Shown piece by piece: positions 56,127-64,000 of a stretch of 64,000 nt of DNA (position 1 is the first letter of the stretch; each line of letters opens with the position of its first letter). The stretch is taken from contig NZ_KB235930.1 in assembly GCF_000332295.1 (NCBI RefSeq), positions 1,369,895-1,433,894 of the forward strand, in the 5' to 3' direction. The translations under genes and the position numbers were made by a program. The DNA is from Fortiea contorta PCC 7126 (GTDB taxonomy: Bacteria > Cyanobacteriota > Cyanobacteriia > Cyanobacteriales > Nostocaceae). The notes under the pieces are model-generated. The model saw nothing but the letters and a program-made list of their open reading frames with translations. It did no database searches and was not told the origin of the DNA.

Positions 56127-56438
56127 ATGCTACACCGCAAGATTTATCAGTTGTGTTGCGATGGGCGGGAAGTATGCGTATTCTTGCGGGACCAGCAACG
56201 CTGGATCGAACGCGCCCGCATCATCGACATAGAGGGAGATTTAGTCACCCTACGTTATGAAACAGACGAAGAGGACGAAGTCTGTTCTTGGGAAGAGATG
56301 GTTCGTCTCGAAAGCATTGGCGCTGTAACACAAAAATTAGCTTCGGTGCCACGCGGTAATGTAGAACCACTGATGACTGAGGACTGTCCCGAAGCCGAAC
56401 GCATCCGCAACCGTTACACAGATTCAAATCCTGAATAG
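56127..56438 (+). CDS. Conserved cyanobacterial protein (possibly DUF6679)
   Basis: 103 aa. MLHRKIYQLCCDGREVCVF then WIERARIIDIEGDLVTLRYE and an acidic stretch EDEVCSWEEMVRLESIG. Strongly acidic C-terminal half. I think this is DUF6679, restricted to cyanobacteria; no known function. Confidence 0.65.
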   Translation: MLHRKIYQLCCDGREVCVFLRDQQRWIERARIIDIEGDLVTLRYETDEEDEVCSWEEMVRLESIGAVTQKLASVPRGNVEPLMTEDCPEAERIRNRYTDSNPE

Positions 56439-56561
56439 GTGAAATAATCGCAGGTCGAGAGTCCAGTGTCAATATTTCCGCCCTGGACTTTTGGCTTGTT
56501 GAAGAATTATTGTGACAAAACCATCAAGGGGCGGGGTTTTCCCGCCCTTAATCATTCTCAA

Positions 56562-58208
56562 TTACTTTTCATGATCATTGAGGCGCTCAAAAGCCGGGCA
56601 ATAACCTTCCAGTGTGACTCTAAAATTATAAAGCGGGGAAGAGGAGTTCCAGCAGCGCTGGCCTCGCTGATATCGGCACGTACCACAGCATTCTATATCA
56701 TTCCAAGCAAAGCGATCGCTATTTTGGTTGAGCAGTTCTCGCTGCGACAATCCCCGCAATACTAATTCTTCTCCTTGCCAACGAGCTTCAATTAATCCAG
56801 TATCAGCAAATTGTTGCCAACGCGGATCAGTGGTGATAGTTTCAGGAATGGTTATTGTGACTACAGTTCCCAACTCCGTCAGCTCACCTTCGTAATTGGT
56901 TTCTGGTGCAGCAGGTTGTAAAAATGTCTCGCCAATGTGTAATTCTACTAAAATGCCCGCGGCTGGAGAATGGAGATGATAACGGTTTTGTAGTTCTTCT
57001 AAGCTGGTGAGGTCTGCTAAATAAGAGGGTGAACCGTGGATGAAAACGACATGTTGCGGACGCAAATTATGAATTAGCTGGGTTGTACCTGGCCCGTCGC
57101 TGTGTTGCGCCAGCAAATAACTTTCTATGGTTGTGGGCGCTGGATATGTTTGATTAACTTGGATATCAATTTTTTCCGGGAGCAGAATTAGCCAAGGGCC
57201 GCTGTCTGGTTGACAGTATTGGCTGAAATCGGCTGTGGAATCGGTGAGGACGATACAGGGCGTATGTCCTACAGCTTGACGATGTTCTGCTTGCAAACGA
57301 CGCACGCGGGGACGCACTCGTTCATCCCAAAATAACGGTTGATGGCGGGCGAAATTCTGTACTGATGAGGGGAGATGGGGTAAGAGTTCTAGATAAGCAT
57401 CGCAGCCAATAGCAACAGCACCATCAACCCAAATGTTTAAGTCGCGTCCGGTGAAGTGGTGATGGCTGCGTAACAACATCAACAGTTCTTGACCTAGCCC
57501 TAATGCGGGTGTGGGGAGTAATACTGAACAATTATCCGCGATCGCGCGATGAATTCGCTCTGCTAATTGGTTTTCTTGGTGGCGACGGTGGGTGTGACGA
57601 GATGTGCCATAAGTACCTTCAATGATTAACACATCTAAGTCTATTCCCCGTAATTCTTCTAAACGCAGACCTTCAACCAACCGCGAGTTAGATAAGAAAA
57701 AGTCTCCTGTATACAGTAGCTTGTAACTCCCCTCTGAGTTGGTATAAGTGAGTAAAATTGCTACTGCCCCTGGTAAGTGTCCAGCGGGAAATAATTCTGC
57801 TACTAAACCTTCTTGAAATTCTACAGGCGATCGCAATGGCAAGGCCTGACAAAATTGGGGAATTTTTGATAAACCTTGGTCTAACCAATTGAGCGACAGC
57901 AACTTACTAGTTACCTCGCTACTATATATAGGTAAAAGTGGGAAGGCTTGATGGAGTGCCAGCAGTCCTCTAGCATGATCTGGGTGAGCATGGCTAACTA
58001 AGACCAAATCCGCTGGTGCTAACTGAGTTAGTCCCTGAGCCAGAGATGAAATCTCACCCAAGCCGCAGTCTAGCATAATGCGGTATGGCCCCATCCGCAC
58101 TAATAGACATACACCCTCATCGTGATGCTGAACACTATAAGGCAGACATTCTAATTCGCTTGTCTCTGTAGTGTCAACGCGAGAGGACGCCGACAGCTTA
58201 TCCCTCAT
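56562..58208 (-). CDS. Beta-CASP metallo-beta-lactamase hydrolase
   Basis: 548 aa. MBL core with SHAHPDHARG (HxHxDH), LLYTGDFFLSN and a later His (FIHGSPSYLADL), plus a beta-CASP-like insert, as in CPSF/RNase J-type nucleases. The last ~35 residues hold four or more Cys (CCGTCRYQRGQRCW, YCPAF), a possible zinc site not usual for RNase J. Probably an RNA-processing nuclease; a member of the cyanobacterial MBL group with unclear role. Confidence 0.8.
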   Translation of the reverse strand: MRDKLSASSRVDTTETSELECLPYSVQHHDEGVCLLVRMGPYRIMLDCGLGEISSLAQGLTQLAPADLVLVSHAHPDHARGLLALHQAFPLLPIYSSEVTSKLLSLNWLDQGLSKIPQFCQALPLRSPVEFQEGLVAELFPAGHLPGAVAILLTYTNSEGSYKLLYTGDFFLSNSRLVEGLRLEELRGIDLDVLIIEGTYGTSRHTHRRHQENQLAERIHRAIADNCSVLLPTPALGLGQELLMLLRSHHHFTGRDLNIWVDGAVAIGCDAYLELLPHLPSSVQNFARHQPLFWDERVRPRVRRLQAEHRQAVGHTPCIVLTDSTADFSQYCQPDSGPWLILLPEKIDIQVNQTYPAPTTIESYLLAQHSDGPGTTQLIHNLRPQHVVFIHGSPSYLADLTSLEELQNRYHLHSPAAGILVELHIGETFLQPAAPETNYEGELTELGTVVTITIPETITTDPRWQQFADTGLIEARWQGEELVLRGLSQRELLNQNSDRFAWNDIECCGTCRYQRGQRCWNSSSPLYNFRVTLEGYCPAFERLNDHEK

Positions 58209-58774
58209 GCTCTCTTCCCCTCAAACCTCTTAATCATGGATATGTCACAAAAGTCAAGAATTATGGAAATTTTGGTTTTGTGACCATAGGGGTATATTTA
58301 CTAGTCCGCCCCTACACCCTGAAAATGCAGATTTTGATGAGGGAGGACACCTCCGCCGAATCCCCGTTGTTTCGGTAAAGTTAAGTAATGAAAAGTCCTC
58401 AATCTGGTGGGTGAGGGATTTTTCCCTTCACCTGCGTGCTTGGGGGAATTTTGGGGGATTGGCCGCTAAATTTTAGTCTTTGCTCAATGTGCAGAGCCAT
58501 TGCCATGATAGTTATCTGAATCATAAAAGCCATTTTTCGTGCCAAAAAATAAGCACGAAATCGTAAATATAACGGTTAATCCAGCTAAAATTAGCTTTAC
58601 ATCCATTTGATTACTGCCCTCGGTGAAAGACCTTCATATATTAGTGTAGTGATTTCCCTAGGAAACGAAATCACCAGAAAATCTTTACTATGGTTAGGTG
58701 GATTGAGCAATAGGTAAATTTACTTCATTCAGACAGATTGTAAAACTTTTTGGTGCGTATGTCTATGGTGAAAT

Positions 58775-58802
58775 ATGAAGTATGAAGTATGAAGGATGAA
58801 GG
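58775..58802. repeat. Heptanucleotide repeat (ATGAAGT/G)n
   Basis: Two ATGAAGT and two ATGAAGG units in tandem, part of the same type of repeat found elsewhere in the window. Confidence 0.82.
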
Positions 58803-58890
58803 GTGACGTGGTGAAAGTTTGTGTAAAAATATTTCTGCTGCTTTGCTAACGTCACGTAGTGGTTTATTGAATTCGGGCGATCGCTCATTA

Positions 58891-58922
58891 AAAAACTCCA
58901 CCCACAAGGAAATGGAGTTTTT
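58891..58922. terminator. Bidirectional terminator hairpin
   Basis: AAAAACTCCA (58891-58900) pairs with TGGAGTTTTT (58913-58922) over a 12-base loop, with A-run on one side and T-run on the other. It can stop transcription in either direction, including read-through from the dienelactone hydrolase gene. Confidence 0.8.
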
Positions 58923-59038
58923 GGGTCTTAATTCAACTTCCGAAGAAGTTTAAAGCCTACACAAAAAATATGCCGATTGCGTAAATCCTAAAATACCCTG
59001 ATTCGAGAATTATCCTTTGTGTTAAAGGGGTGTGGGCT

Positions 59039-59788
59039 TTAAATGTTTTGCAGGTTGGTGTGGAAAAGTTGTAAAACTTGTTTCCAAGCATCAGCTGCTG
59101 CTGTGGGGTTGTAGCTGGCGCGATGGTTGCAGAAAAAGCCGTGGTCGGCGTCTGGATAGCGAAACACAGCGTGAGGGATTTGGTGTTTTTGTAATTCTGA
59201 TTCTATCTGTTGTGTGTTTTCTAAGGTAATTCCCTGGTCTTCTAGTCCAAAAAAAGTGTAAATGATACTTTTGATTTCTGAGGTGCGGGTGATGGTGGGT
59301 TGACCACCACCGGGTGTAAAGGTGGGAATACCGCCACCATAAAAGGAAGCTGTAGCTTTGATATCTGGTAGTGTGGCGGCTAAATAAACGACATGACCAC
59401 CAAAACAAAAGCCTATAGAACCGATCGCATTTGGATTAACATTGGGTAAGTTTTGCAAATAAGCGATCGCTGCGGTAATATCACTTAATAATTCATCGGC
59501 TGTAGTTTGGTCTTTGTATTTTCTCCCCAATTGCACATCTTCAGGAGTGTATCCCACCTCAAAACCAGGAGCAGTGCGTTGAAATATGGCGGGGGCGATC
59601 GCTACATATCCTTCTTGTGCTAACCTTTGAGTTACTTCTCGAATGTGAATATTCACCCCAAATATTTCTTGGATGACAATTACAGCGGGGAAAACCCCCT
59701 CATTTGCAGGTTCAGCTAAATAAGCATCGATTTGCAAATCCCCATTAGAAATTTGAATTTGACGGGTATGAATTTCTGTAGTTGTCAT
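59039..59788 (-). CDS. Dienelactone hydrolase family protein
   Basis: 249 aa alpha/beta hydrolase. Nucleophile Cys in GFCFGG, Asp and His of the triad in the C-terminal region (YPDADHGFFCN). Substrate in cyanobacteria unknown; members cleave small lactones or esters in the cytosol. 42 bp before it on the same strand lies xthA; they may share a transcript. Confidence 0.85.
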   Translation of the reverse strand: MTTTEIHTRQIQISNGDLQIDAYLAEPANEGVFPAVIVIQEIFGVNIHIREVTQRLAQEGYVAIAPAIFQRTAPGFEVGYTPEDVQLGRKYKDQTTADELLSDITAAIAYLQNLPNVNPNAIGSIGFCFGGHVVYLAATLPDIKATASFYGGGIPTFTPGGGQPTITRTSEIKSIIYTFFGLEDQGITLENTQQIESELQKHQIPHAVFRYPDADHGFFCNHRASYNPTAAADAWKQVLQLFHTNLQNI

Positions 59789-59830
59789 TTATCAGAATTG
59801 TAGGTATATTTACATTTCGTAATATACTCC

Positions 59831-60631
59831 CTACTTTCCATTCCCCACCGCTAATTCCACAATTACTGGTGCATGATCACTAGGTTGAGTCAACTTTCTC
59901 GGTGCAACATCAATAATGCAACTTGTAGCACGTTCATACAACGCCGGTGTTAGATAATGATGGTCAATTCGCCAGCCTAAGTTGCGCCGAAAAGCTGCTG
60001 TGCGATAATCCCACCAAGTGTAGTGTCCACCTTCAGTGGTAAATTTGCGAAAAGCATCAGCGAATCCTAGAGATAAAATATTCCTTAAGGCTTGACGTTC
60101 TGGTTCTGACGCCATGATGTGATTTTCTGGATTCACTTTATCATGAATATCTATGGCTTCTAAAGCAATATTAAAATCGCCACAAACACAGATAGCTGAT
60201 TGTGATGTCAGCAGTAATTTTAAATACTCTTGCAAAACTGCTAACCATTTGAGTTTATAAACATATTTTTCGCTCCCCACAGCAGAACCATTAGGTACAT
60301 AAAGATTAACAATCCGAATTTGATTAATGACGCCAGTAATCAATCGTTTTTGTGCATCTAGTTCTGGCTCTAAATTGGGTATGATGGGTTGAAAACTTGT
60401 ACTGATGTTTGTCAGTGGTTGGCGACTGATGAGAGCGACGCCATTGTAAGCCTTTTGTCCAGAGAAATAAACGTGATAACCCAGTGCTTCTAGAGGCGAT
60501 CGCGGAAAATCGCCATCAATAACTTTTGTTTCTTGTAAGCAGAGGACGTCAACAGGATTTTGTTGTAACCAACTGCTCACCTGTTCTAGGCGAATCCGAA
60601 TTGAGTTCACATTCCACGTGGCTATTTTCAT
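59831..60631 (-). CDS. xthA: Exodeoxyribonuclease III
   Basis: 266 aa. KIATWNVNSIRIRLEQVSSWL, DVLCLQETKV (catalytic Glu), NLYVPNGSAVGSEKYVYKL, CGDFNIALEAIDIHD and PSDHAPVIVEL are standard for the XthA AP endonuclease/exonuclease. Works in base-excision repair. Confidence 0.93.
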   Translation of the reverse strand: MKIATWNVNSIRIRLEQVSSWLQQNPVDVLCLQETKVIDGDFPRSPLEALGYHVYFSGQKAYNGVALISRQPLTNISTSFQPIIPNLEPELDAQKRLITGVINQIRIVNLYVPNGSAVGSEKYVYKLKWLAVLQEYLKLLLTSQSAICVCGDFNIALEAIDIHDKVNPENHIMASEPERQALRNILSLGFADAFRKFTTEGGHYTWWDYRTAAFRRNLGWRIDHHYLTPALYERATSCIIDVAPRKLTQPSDHAPVIVELAVGNGK

Positions 60632-61073
60632 TAGTTAATTATCAATAATTCTCACCGACCATTAATTATGAATTAATATTAATTGAGCAAATTTTTAGAA
60701 TCATTTAATAATTATGTAATATCTAGTATTTATGCCCTGTTCCTCGTAAAATGACTTGTGAATGATTGATCCCAAAACAAAATTTAGTAGTGTTGGCTAC
60801 ACTTTTTTTTGTTTGGTAGGTTAAGTTACAGAATAGCATAACTGCTTATGATCCCCAAGATAGATGAAACTGAGAAAGAGGAGGTTATAGATTAGGAGAG
60901 TGGTTGCTGAGTGGCGATCGCTGAGGGCGAAAAACTTTTTGTAGTGAGAAAAGTAAAGTTAACTAATAAGTTAATTAAACTTAACTAAAAAATCAGTACA
61001 AATCTTTTACCCTCATCAAGTTATCTGAGTTCTCAACTAGAGAACTGTTTCATAGGTTGAACCAAGACAATTT
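60632..61073. other. Gene-free region upstream of GT4 gene
   Basis: 440 bp, AT-rich, with one GCGATCGC octamer. It should hold the promoters of xthA (leftward) and the GT4 gene (rightward); I see no other structure. Confidence 0.5.
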
Positions 61074-62141
61074 ATGAAAATCGCTCAAGTTGCGCCTTTA
61101 TGGGAACGAGTTCCACCTCCTAGTTATGGAGGAATTGAACTGGTGGTTAGTCAGTTGACCGATGAGTTAGTGCGTCGCGGTCATGAAGTAACCTTGTTTG
61201 CTTCTGGTGATTCACAAACTTTGGCTAATTTAGAAGCAGTTTGTCCATGTGCTTTGCGCCAAGACCCAAATGTCGAAGACTATGCAGTATATGAAAAGCT
61301 GCAACTAAGCCAAGTTTACCAGCGAGCAATGGAATTCGATATTATTCACTCCCATGTAGGCATTTCGGCATTACCTTTAGCGAGTTTGGTTTCAACACCA
61401 ACCGTGCACACCTTGCACGGTAACTTCACAAAAGATAACGAGAAGATTTTTAGCCAGCACCAAAAGCAACTCTACGCCAGCATTAGTAGGGCGCAACGTC
61501 AAGTTAACTTAAACTATGTTGACACAGTTTATAACGGCATCAATCTTGAAGATTATCCATTTCAAGAACAACCACAAGAACCGCAATATTTAGCATTTTT
61601 AGGACGTTTTTCGCCAGAAAAAGGCCCGCATCATGCGATCTCTATTGCAAGACAAACTGGTCGGCGGTTGAAAATGGCAGGAAAAGTTAACGTCAGCGAG
61701 TCTGAGTTTTTTACAAAAGAAATTGTCCCCTACATTGATGGTCAGCAAATTGAATATCTGGGTGAAGTCAGCCACAGGGAAAAAGCTGAACTTCTAGGAA
61801 ACGCAGCCGCAACTCTGTTTCCTATCACTTGGCAAGAACCTTTTGGTTTAGTCATGATTGAATCAATGGCAACTGGTACACCAGTCATCGCCATGAATTT
61901 TGGTTCAGTACCAGAAGTGATTGTTCATGGGAAAACGGGTTTTGTTTGCCAAAGCTTTGAGCAAATGGCTCGCGCTATTCCTCGCGCTTTGGAATTAAAT
62001 CGACAAGCCTGCAGAGAACACGTAGCAACTAACTTTAGCCTGAGCCAAATGGTTAACGGCTACCAGATGATTTACGAACAAATTTTAAAAGATCGCATAG
62101 ACTTGAATGGGCGCATTCGTGCTATGAAATTCCGCTTTTAA
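61074..62141 (+). CDS. Glycosyltransferase family 4
   Basis: 355 aa GT-B enzyme. PPSYGGIELVVSQLTDELVRRG at the acceptor side, LAFLGRFSPEKGPHHAISIA, and PITWQEPFGLVMIESMATG carrying the E-x7-E motif at the donor side. Shorter than the HglT copy earlier in the window and not linked to heterocyst genes. Acceptor and sugar unknown. A zinc-ribbon gene follows 54 bp later. Confidence 0.85.
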   Translation: MKIAQVAPLWERVPPPSYGGIELVVSQLTDELVRRGHEVTLFASGDSQTLANLEAVCPCALRQDPNVEDYAVYEKLQLSQVYQRAMEFDIIHSHVGISALPLASLVSTPTVHTLHGNFTKDNEKIFSQHQKQLYASISRAQRQVNLNYVDTVYNGINLEDYPFQEQPQEPQYLAFLGRFSPEKGPHHAISIARQTGRRLKMAGKVNVSESEFFTKEIVPYIDGQQIEYLGEVSHREKAELLGNAAATLFPITWQEPFGLVMIESMATGTPVIAMNFGSVPEVIVHGKTGFVCQSFEQMARAIPRALELNRQACREHVATNFSLSQMVNGYQMIYEQILKDRIDLNGRIRAMKFRF

Positions 62142-62195
62142 TCAACAAATTTTTTGTAAATTTTCATCAACATTTTTTTCAGGGAGGACATCCGT

Positions 62196-62381
62196 ATGAG
62201 TATGAGAGCTAATATCTGTCCATGTTGCGGTGGTTCCCTCCTGCGTCATGTGCGTCAGAGTGAACTTTATTGGTTTTGTCAATCTTGTCGCCAAGAAGTA
62301 CCGCTATTAACTATTAGTCGGTTATCAAATGTAGATACTCGCAACACAACAGTAACTCCCCAGCCTACAGCTAATAGTTAG
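62196..62381 (+). CDS. Small zinc-ribbon protein
   Basis: 61 aa. ICPCCGGSLLRHV and YWFCQSCRQEVP form a four-cysteine zinc ribbon; the C-terminal third is Thr/Asn-rich. Good GGGAGG site. Conserved in cyanobacteria as far as I recall, no known function. Possibly cotranscribed with the GT4 gene. Confidence 0.7.
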   Translation: MSMRANICPCCGGSLLRHVRQSELYWFCQSCRQEVPLLTISRLSNVDTRNTTVTPQPTANS

Positions 62382-62402
62382 TGATTTATGTGATTAATTT
62401 TG

Positions 62403-62466
62403 ATGAGTTTGTAGTTAGCGTTTAAGCCCTCAAAAAGAAGAGAATTAAAGTCTTGACTACGAATTA
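62403..62466. repeat. Dispersed ~60-bp repeat, copy 2
   Basis: ATGAGTTTGTAGTTAGCGTT and onward, related to 47745-47800 by start and by AAAGTC/GACTA pieces. Intergenic. Confidence 0.75.
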
Positions 62467-62568
62467 ACATCCAAAAGAACTCATGATATATCCACCGCTA
62501 GCCCTTTGTGCCTCTACATCTCCTACGCTTCCTGATAAAATCAGGTGAATAGATTTAGGTAAAAAACT

Positions 62569-63600
62569 GTGCTAGCGGCGTTGCTTTATGGTCAAGAGGA
62601 TTTGCGCCTAGAGGAAGTTGCTGATCCGACACCATCTGCGGGTGAGGTAGTGATTCAAGTGGGAGCAGCTACTACTTGTGGCACAGATTTAAAAGTTTGG
62701 CGGCGCGGTGGTCATGCGAAAATGCTAAAGCCGCCAACACTATTTGGTCATGAAGCTGCAGGTAGAATTGTCGCTTTAGGTGCGGGTGTTCAAGGTTGGG
62801 AAATCGGCTCACGCGTTGTTGCAAACAACTCTGCCCCATGCACGAAATGCTTTTTTTGTCAAAAGCAAGAATATTCTCTGTGTCCCAACTTAACTTGGAA
62901 TAACGGTACATTTGCAGAATATCTAAAAATTCCCGCCCCGATTGTCCAGCATAATATGTTGCTGATTCCCGACGATTTACCAGATGAATTAGCGGCGATG
63001 ACGGAACCTCTAGCTTGTGTTTTACATGGTATCGGGCGTTCTCACATTCAACCTCAAGACCGAGTAGTTGTCCTAGGAGACGGCGCGATTGGGTTAATGT
63101 TCGTAGCCGCATTAGCTGACGCTGGTGAAGCTGAAGTCTGGTTGTGGGGAGGTAGTGACCACAGGCTAGAAATTGGTAAAAAACTCGGTGCGGCTGAGAC
63201 TTTTAATTATCATCAAAACCCTGATATTGCTGGTGTAGTCAAACAACTTACCCAAGGATGGGGTGCAGATGTGGTCATTGAAGCCACCGGAGTTCCTAGT
63301 GTGTGGGAAAGTGCGATCGCTTGTGCTCGCCCCGGTGGCACTGTAAACTTATTTGGTGGTTGTCCGCGAGATACTACCATTACCGTCAACACAGAACAGT
63401 TACACTACAGCGAGCTGACTCTCAAGGGCGTATTTCACAACACACCAGCATATGTCAGATTAGCTTTAGCGCTGATTGCTAGTCGCAGAATTGCATTTGA
63501 ATTACTGATTAGCGAACAGCGCCCGTTAAGAGATTTAGCCCAAGTTTTTTCTGATATGAAAGCGCGGAAAGTGATTAAGGTAGCGCTGAATAATTCGTAA
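62569..63600 (+). CDS. Zinc-dependent MDR alcohol dehydrogenase
   Basis: 343 aa from a GTG start. CGTDLKVWRRGG (catalytic zinc Cys), GHEAAGRIVALG, CTKCFFCQKQEYSLC (structural zinc), VVLGDGAIGLMF (NAD(P) loop). Similar to threonine or sorbitol dehydrogenase-like enzymes; the substrate cannot be read from the motif. No close operon partner. Confidence 0.87.
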   Translation: MLAALLYGQEDLRLEEVADPTPSAGEVVIQVGAATTCGTDLKVWRRGGHAKMLKPPTLFGHEAAGRIVALGAGVQGWEIGSRVVANNSAPCTKCFFCQKQEYSLCPNLTWNNGTFAEYLKIPAPIVQHNMLLIPDDLPDELAAMTEPLACVLHGIGRSHIQPQDRVVVLGDGAIGLMFVAALADAGEAEVWLWGGSDHRLEIGKKLGAAETFNYHQNPDIAGVVKQLTQGWGADVVIEATGVPSVWESAIACARPGGTVNLFGGCPRDTTITVNTEQLHYSELTLKGVFHNTPAYVRLALALIASRRIAFELLISEQRPLRDLAQVFSDMKARKVIKVALNNS

Positions 63601-63621
63601 TATCTTTTTTGGGAAGACGAA

Positions 63622-63936
63622 CTACGAATGAGAAATTACTAACAGGGTATCAAGTTGACCTTGACTATCTAATTTATAAAGGTCATCGCAACCGCCGATG
63701 TGCTGATTATTAATAAAGATTTGTGGTACGCTGCGGCGTCCATCGGCGCGTTCAGCCATTTTTGCTCTCGCTGCTTCGTCACCATCGATTTTGTATTCGG
63801 TGAATTGTACACCTTTCCACCACAGTAGCATTTTAGCCCGGATGCAATAAGGGCAAGTTTGCCAAGTGTAGATTTCCACGTTGGCTTTGACACGCTCTGG
63901 ATGACGATTTAATAACTGATTGAAGAAGTCTAGCAT
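63622..63936 (-). CDS. grxC: Glutaredoxin GrxC
   Basis: 104 aa. Redox site TCPYCIRAK, then VPQIFINNQHIGGCDDLY (GSH-binding TVP-like and GG motifs). A glutathione-dependent disulfide reductase in the cytosol. The gene upstream lies beyond the window edge; gshB is a common neighbour in cyanobacteria but cannot be seen here. Confidence 0.93.
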   Translation of the reverse strand: MLDFFNQLLNRHPERVKANVEIYTWQTCPYCIRAKMLLWWKGVQFTEYKIDGDEAARAKMAERADGRRSVPQIFINNQHIGGCDDLYKLDSQGQLDTLLVISHS

Positions 63937-64000
63937 ATTGATTTTGCTGCTTTTTATTTAGCTAGTTGATGCTGTTGCTCTAACTCTACATAACTGAAAA

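Larger units (their letters stand above)
58209..59038. other. Gene-free region with repeats and a terminator
   Basis: About 830 bp. A 44-codon minus-strand frame near 58400-58530 lacks a ribosome site and is not called. Contains a heptamer repeat at 58775-58802 and a strong hairpin at 58891-58922. Confidence 0.5.

Noticed and set aside
58400-58530. 44-codon minus-strand ORF
   Set aside because: No ribosome site, no homologue recognised, and it spans partial hairpins.

Overview
The window looks like chromosomal DNA of a filamentous, heterocyst-forming cyanobacterium of the Nostoc/Anabaena type. The reasons are a heterocyst-glycolipid gene cluster, phycobilisome and photosystem genes (cpcT, nblA, psbZ), a desC-desA-desB desaturase set, the very frequent octamer GCGATCGC, and many heptanucleotide tandem repeats between genes. 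Assignments rest on protein motifs and remembered gene order, not on database searches.

Layout. 1-15.5 kb: the heterocyst envelope locus. A truncated hglE-type polyketide synthase runs leftward. A 1.46 kb divergent control region separates it from a rightward set hgdB-hgdC-hgdA-DUF2141-GT2-hglT, followed by a TPR protein and the phycobilin lyase cpcT. As I remember it, this matches the all5339-alr5351 order of Anabaena PCC 7120. 15.5-21 kb: a neutral invertase, then an accessory stretch with a perfect 177-bp tandem duplication and two small toxin-antitoxin-like pairs (DUF433/DUF5615 and HicB/HicA). 21-27.3 kb: bciB (8-vinyl reductase), a PLP lyase-like gene and three acyl-lipid desaturases, closed by a strong terminator. 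27.3-33.2 kb: an accessory island, entered through an IS630-like remnant lying in a broken Uma2 gene. It holds an EmrE-like exporter, a tightly coupled leftward operon (Rieske oxygenase, class II aldolase, methyltransferase-SDR fusion) and a diverged SAM hydroxide adenosyltransferase (DUF62).

34-47.5 kb: mostly housekeeping or regulatory genes. These are a ProA paralogue without its catalytic cysteine, tRNA-Gly, ribH, psbZ, a DHH-CBS-CCA nucleotidyltransferase fusion, two Uma2 genes, a membrane Ser/Thr kinase, a DUF6825-like gene, an ABC1 kinase, a PP2C phosphatase, and nblA preceded by a 15-codon leader ORF. 48-64 kb: a second Ser/Thr kinase, anmK, an FHA protein, recA with a LexA-like box, yjbQ and nif3-like genes, an MBL hydrolase, a dienelactone hydrolase, xthA, a GT4 glycosyltransferase, a zinc-ribbon protein, an MDR dehydrogenase and glutaredoxin.

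How the genes work together. The hgl/hgd block builds, glycosylates and exports the glycolipids that keep oxygen out of heterocysts. The best candidate for an undescribed system is the 28-33 kb island. A phosphoethanolamine-methyltransferase-like domain, a choline/betaine-monooxygenase-like Rieske protein and a quaternary-ammonium-type exporter sit together with an aldolase, an SDR and a SAM-cleaving enzyme whose binding motif is altered. I infer a small methylated-amine or SAM-derived metabolite pathway; the substrate cannot be read from sequence.
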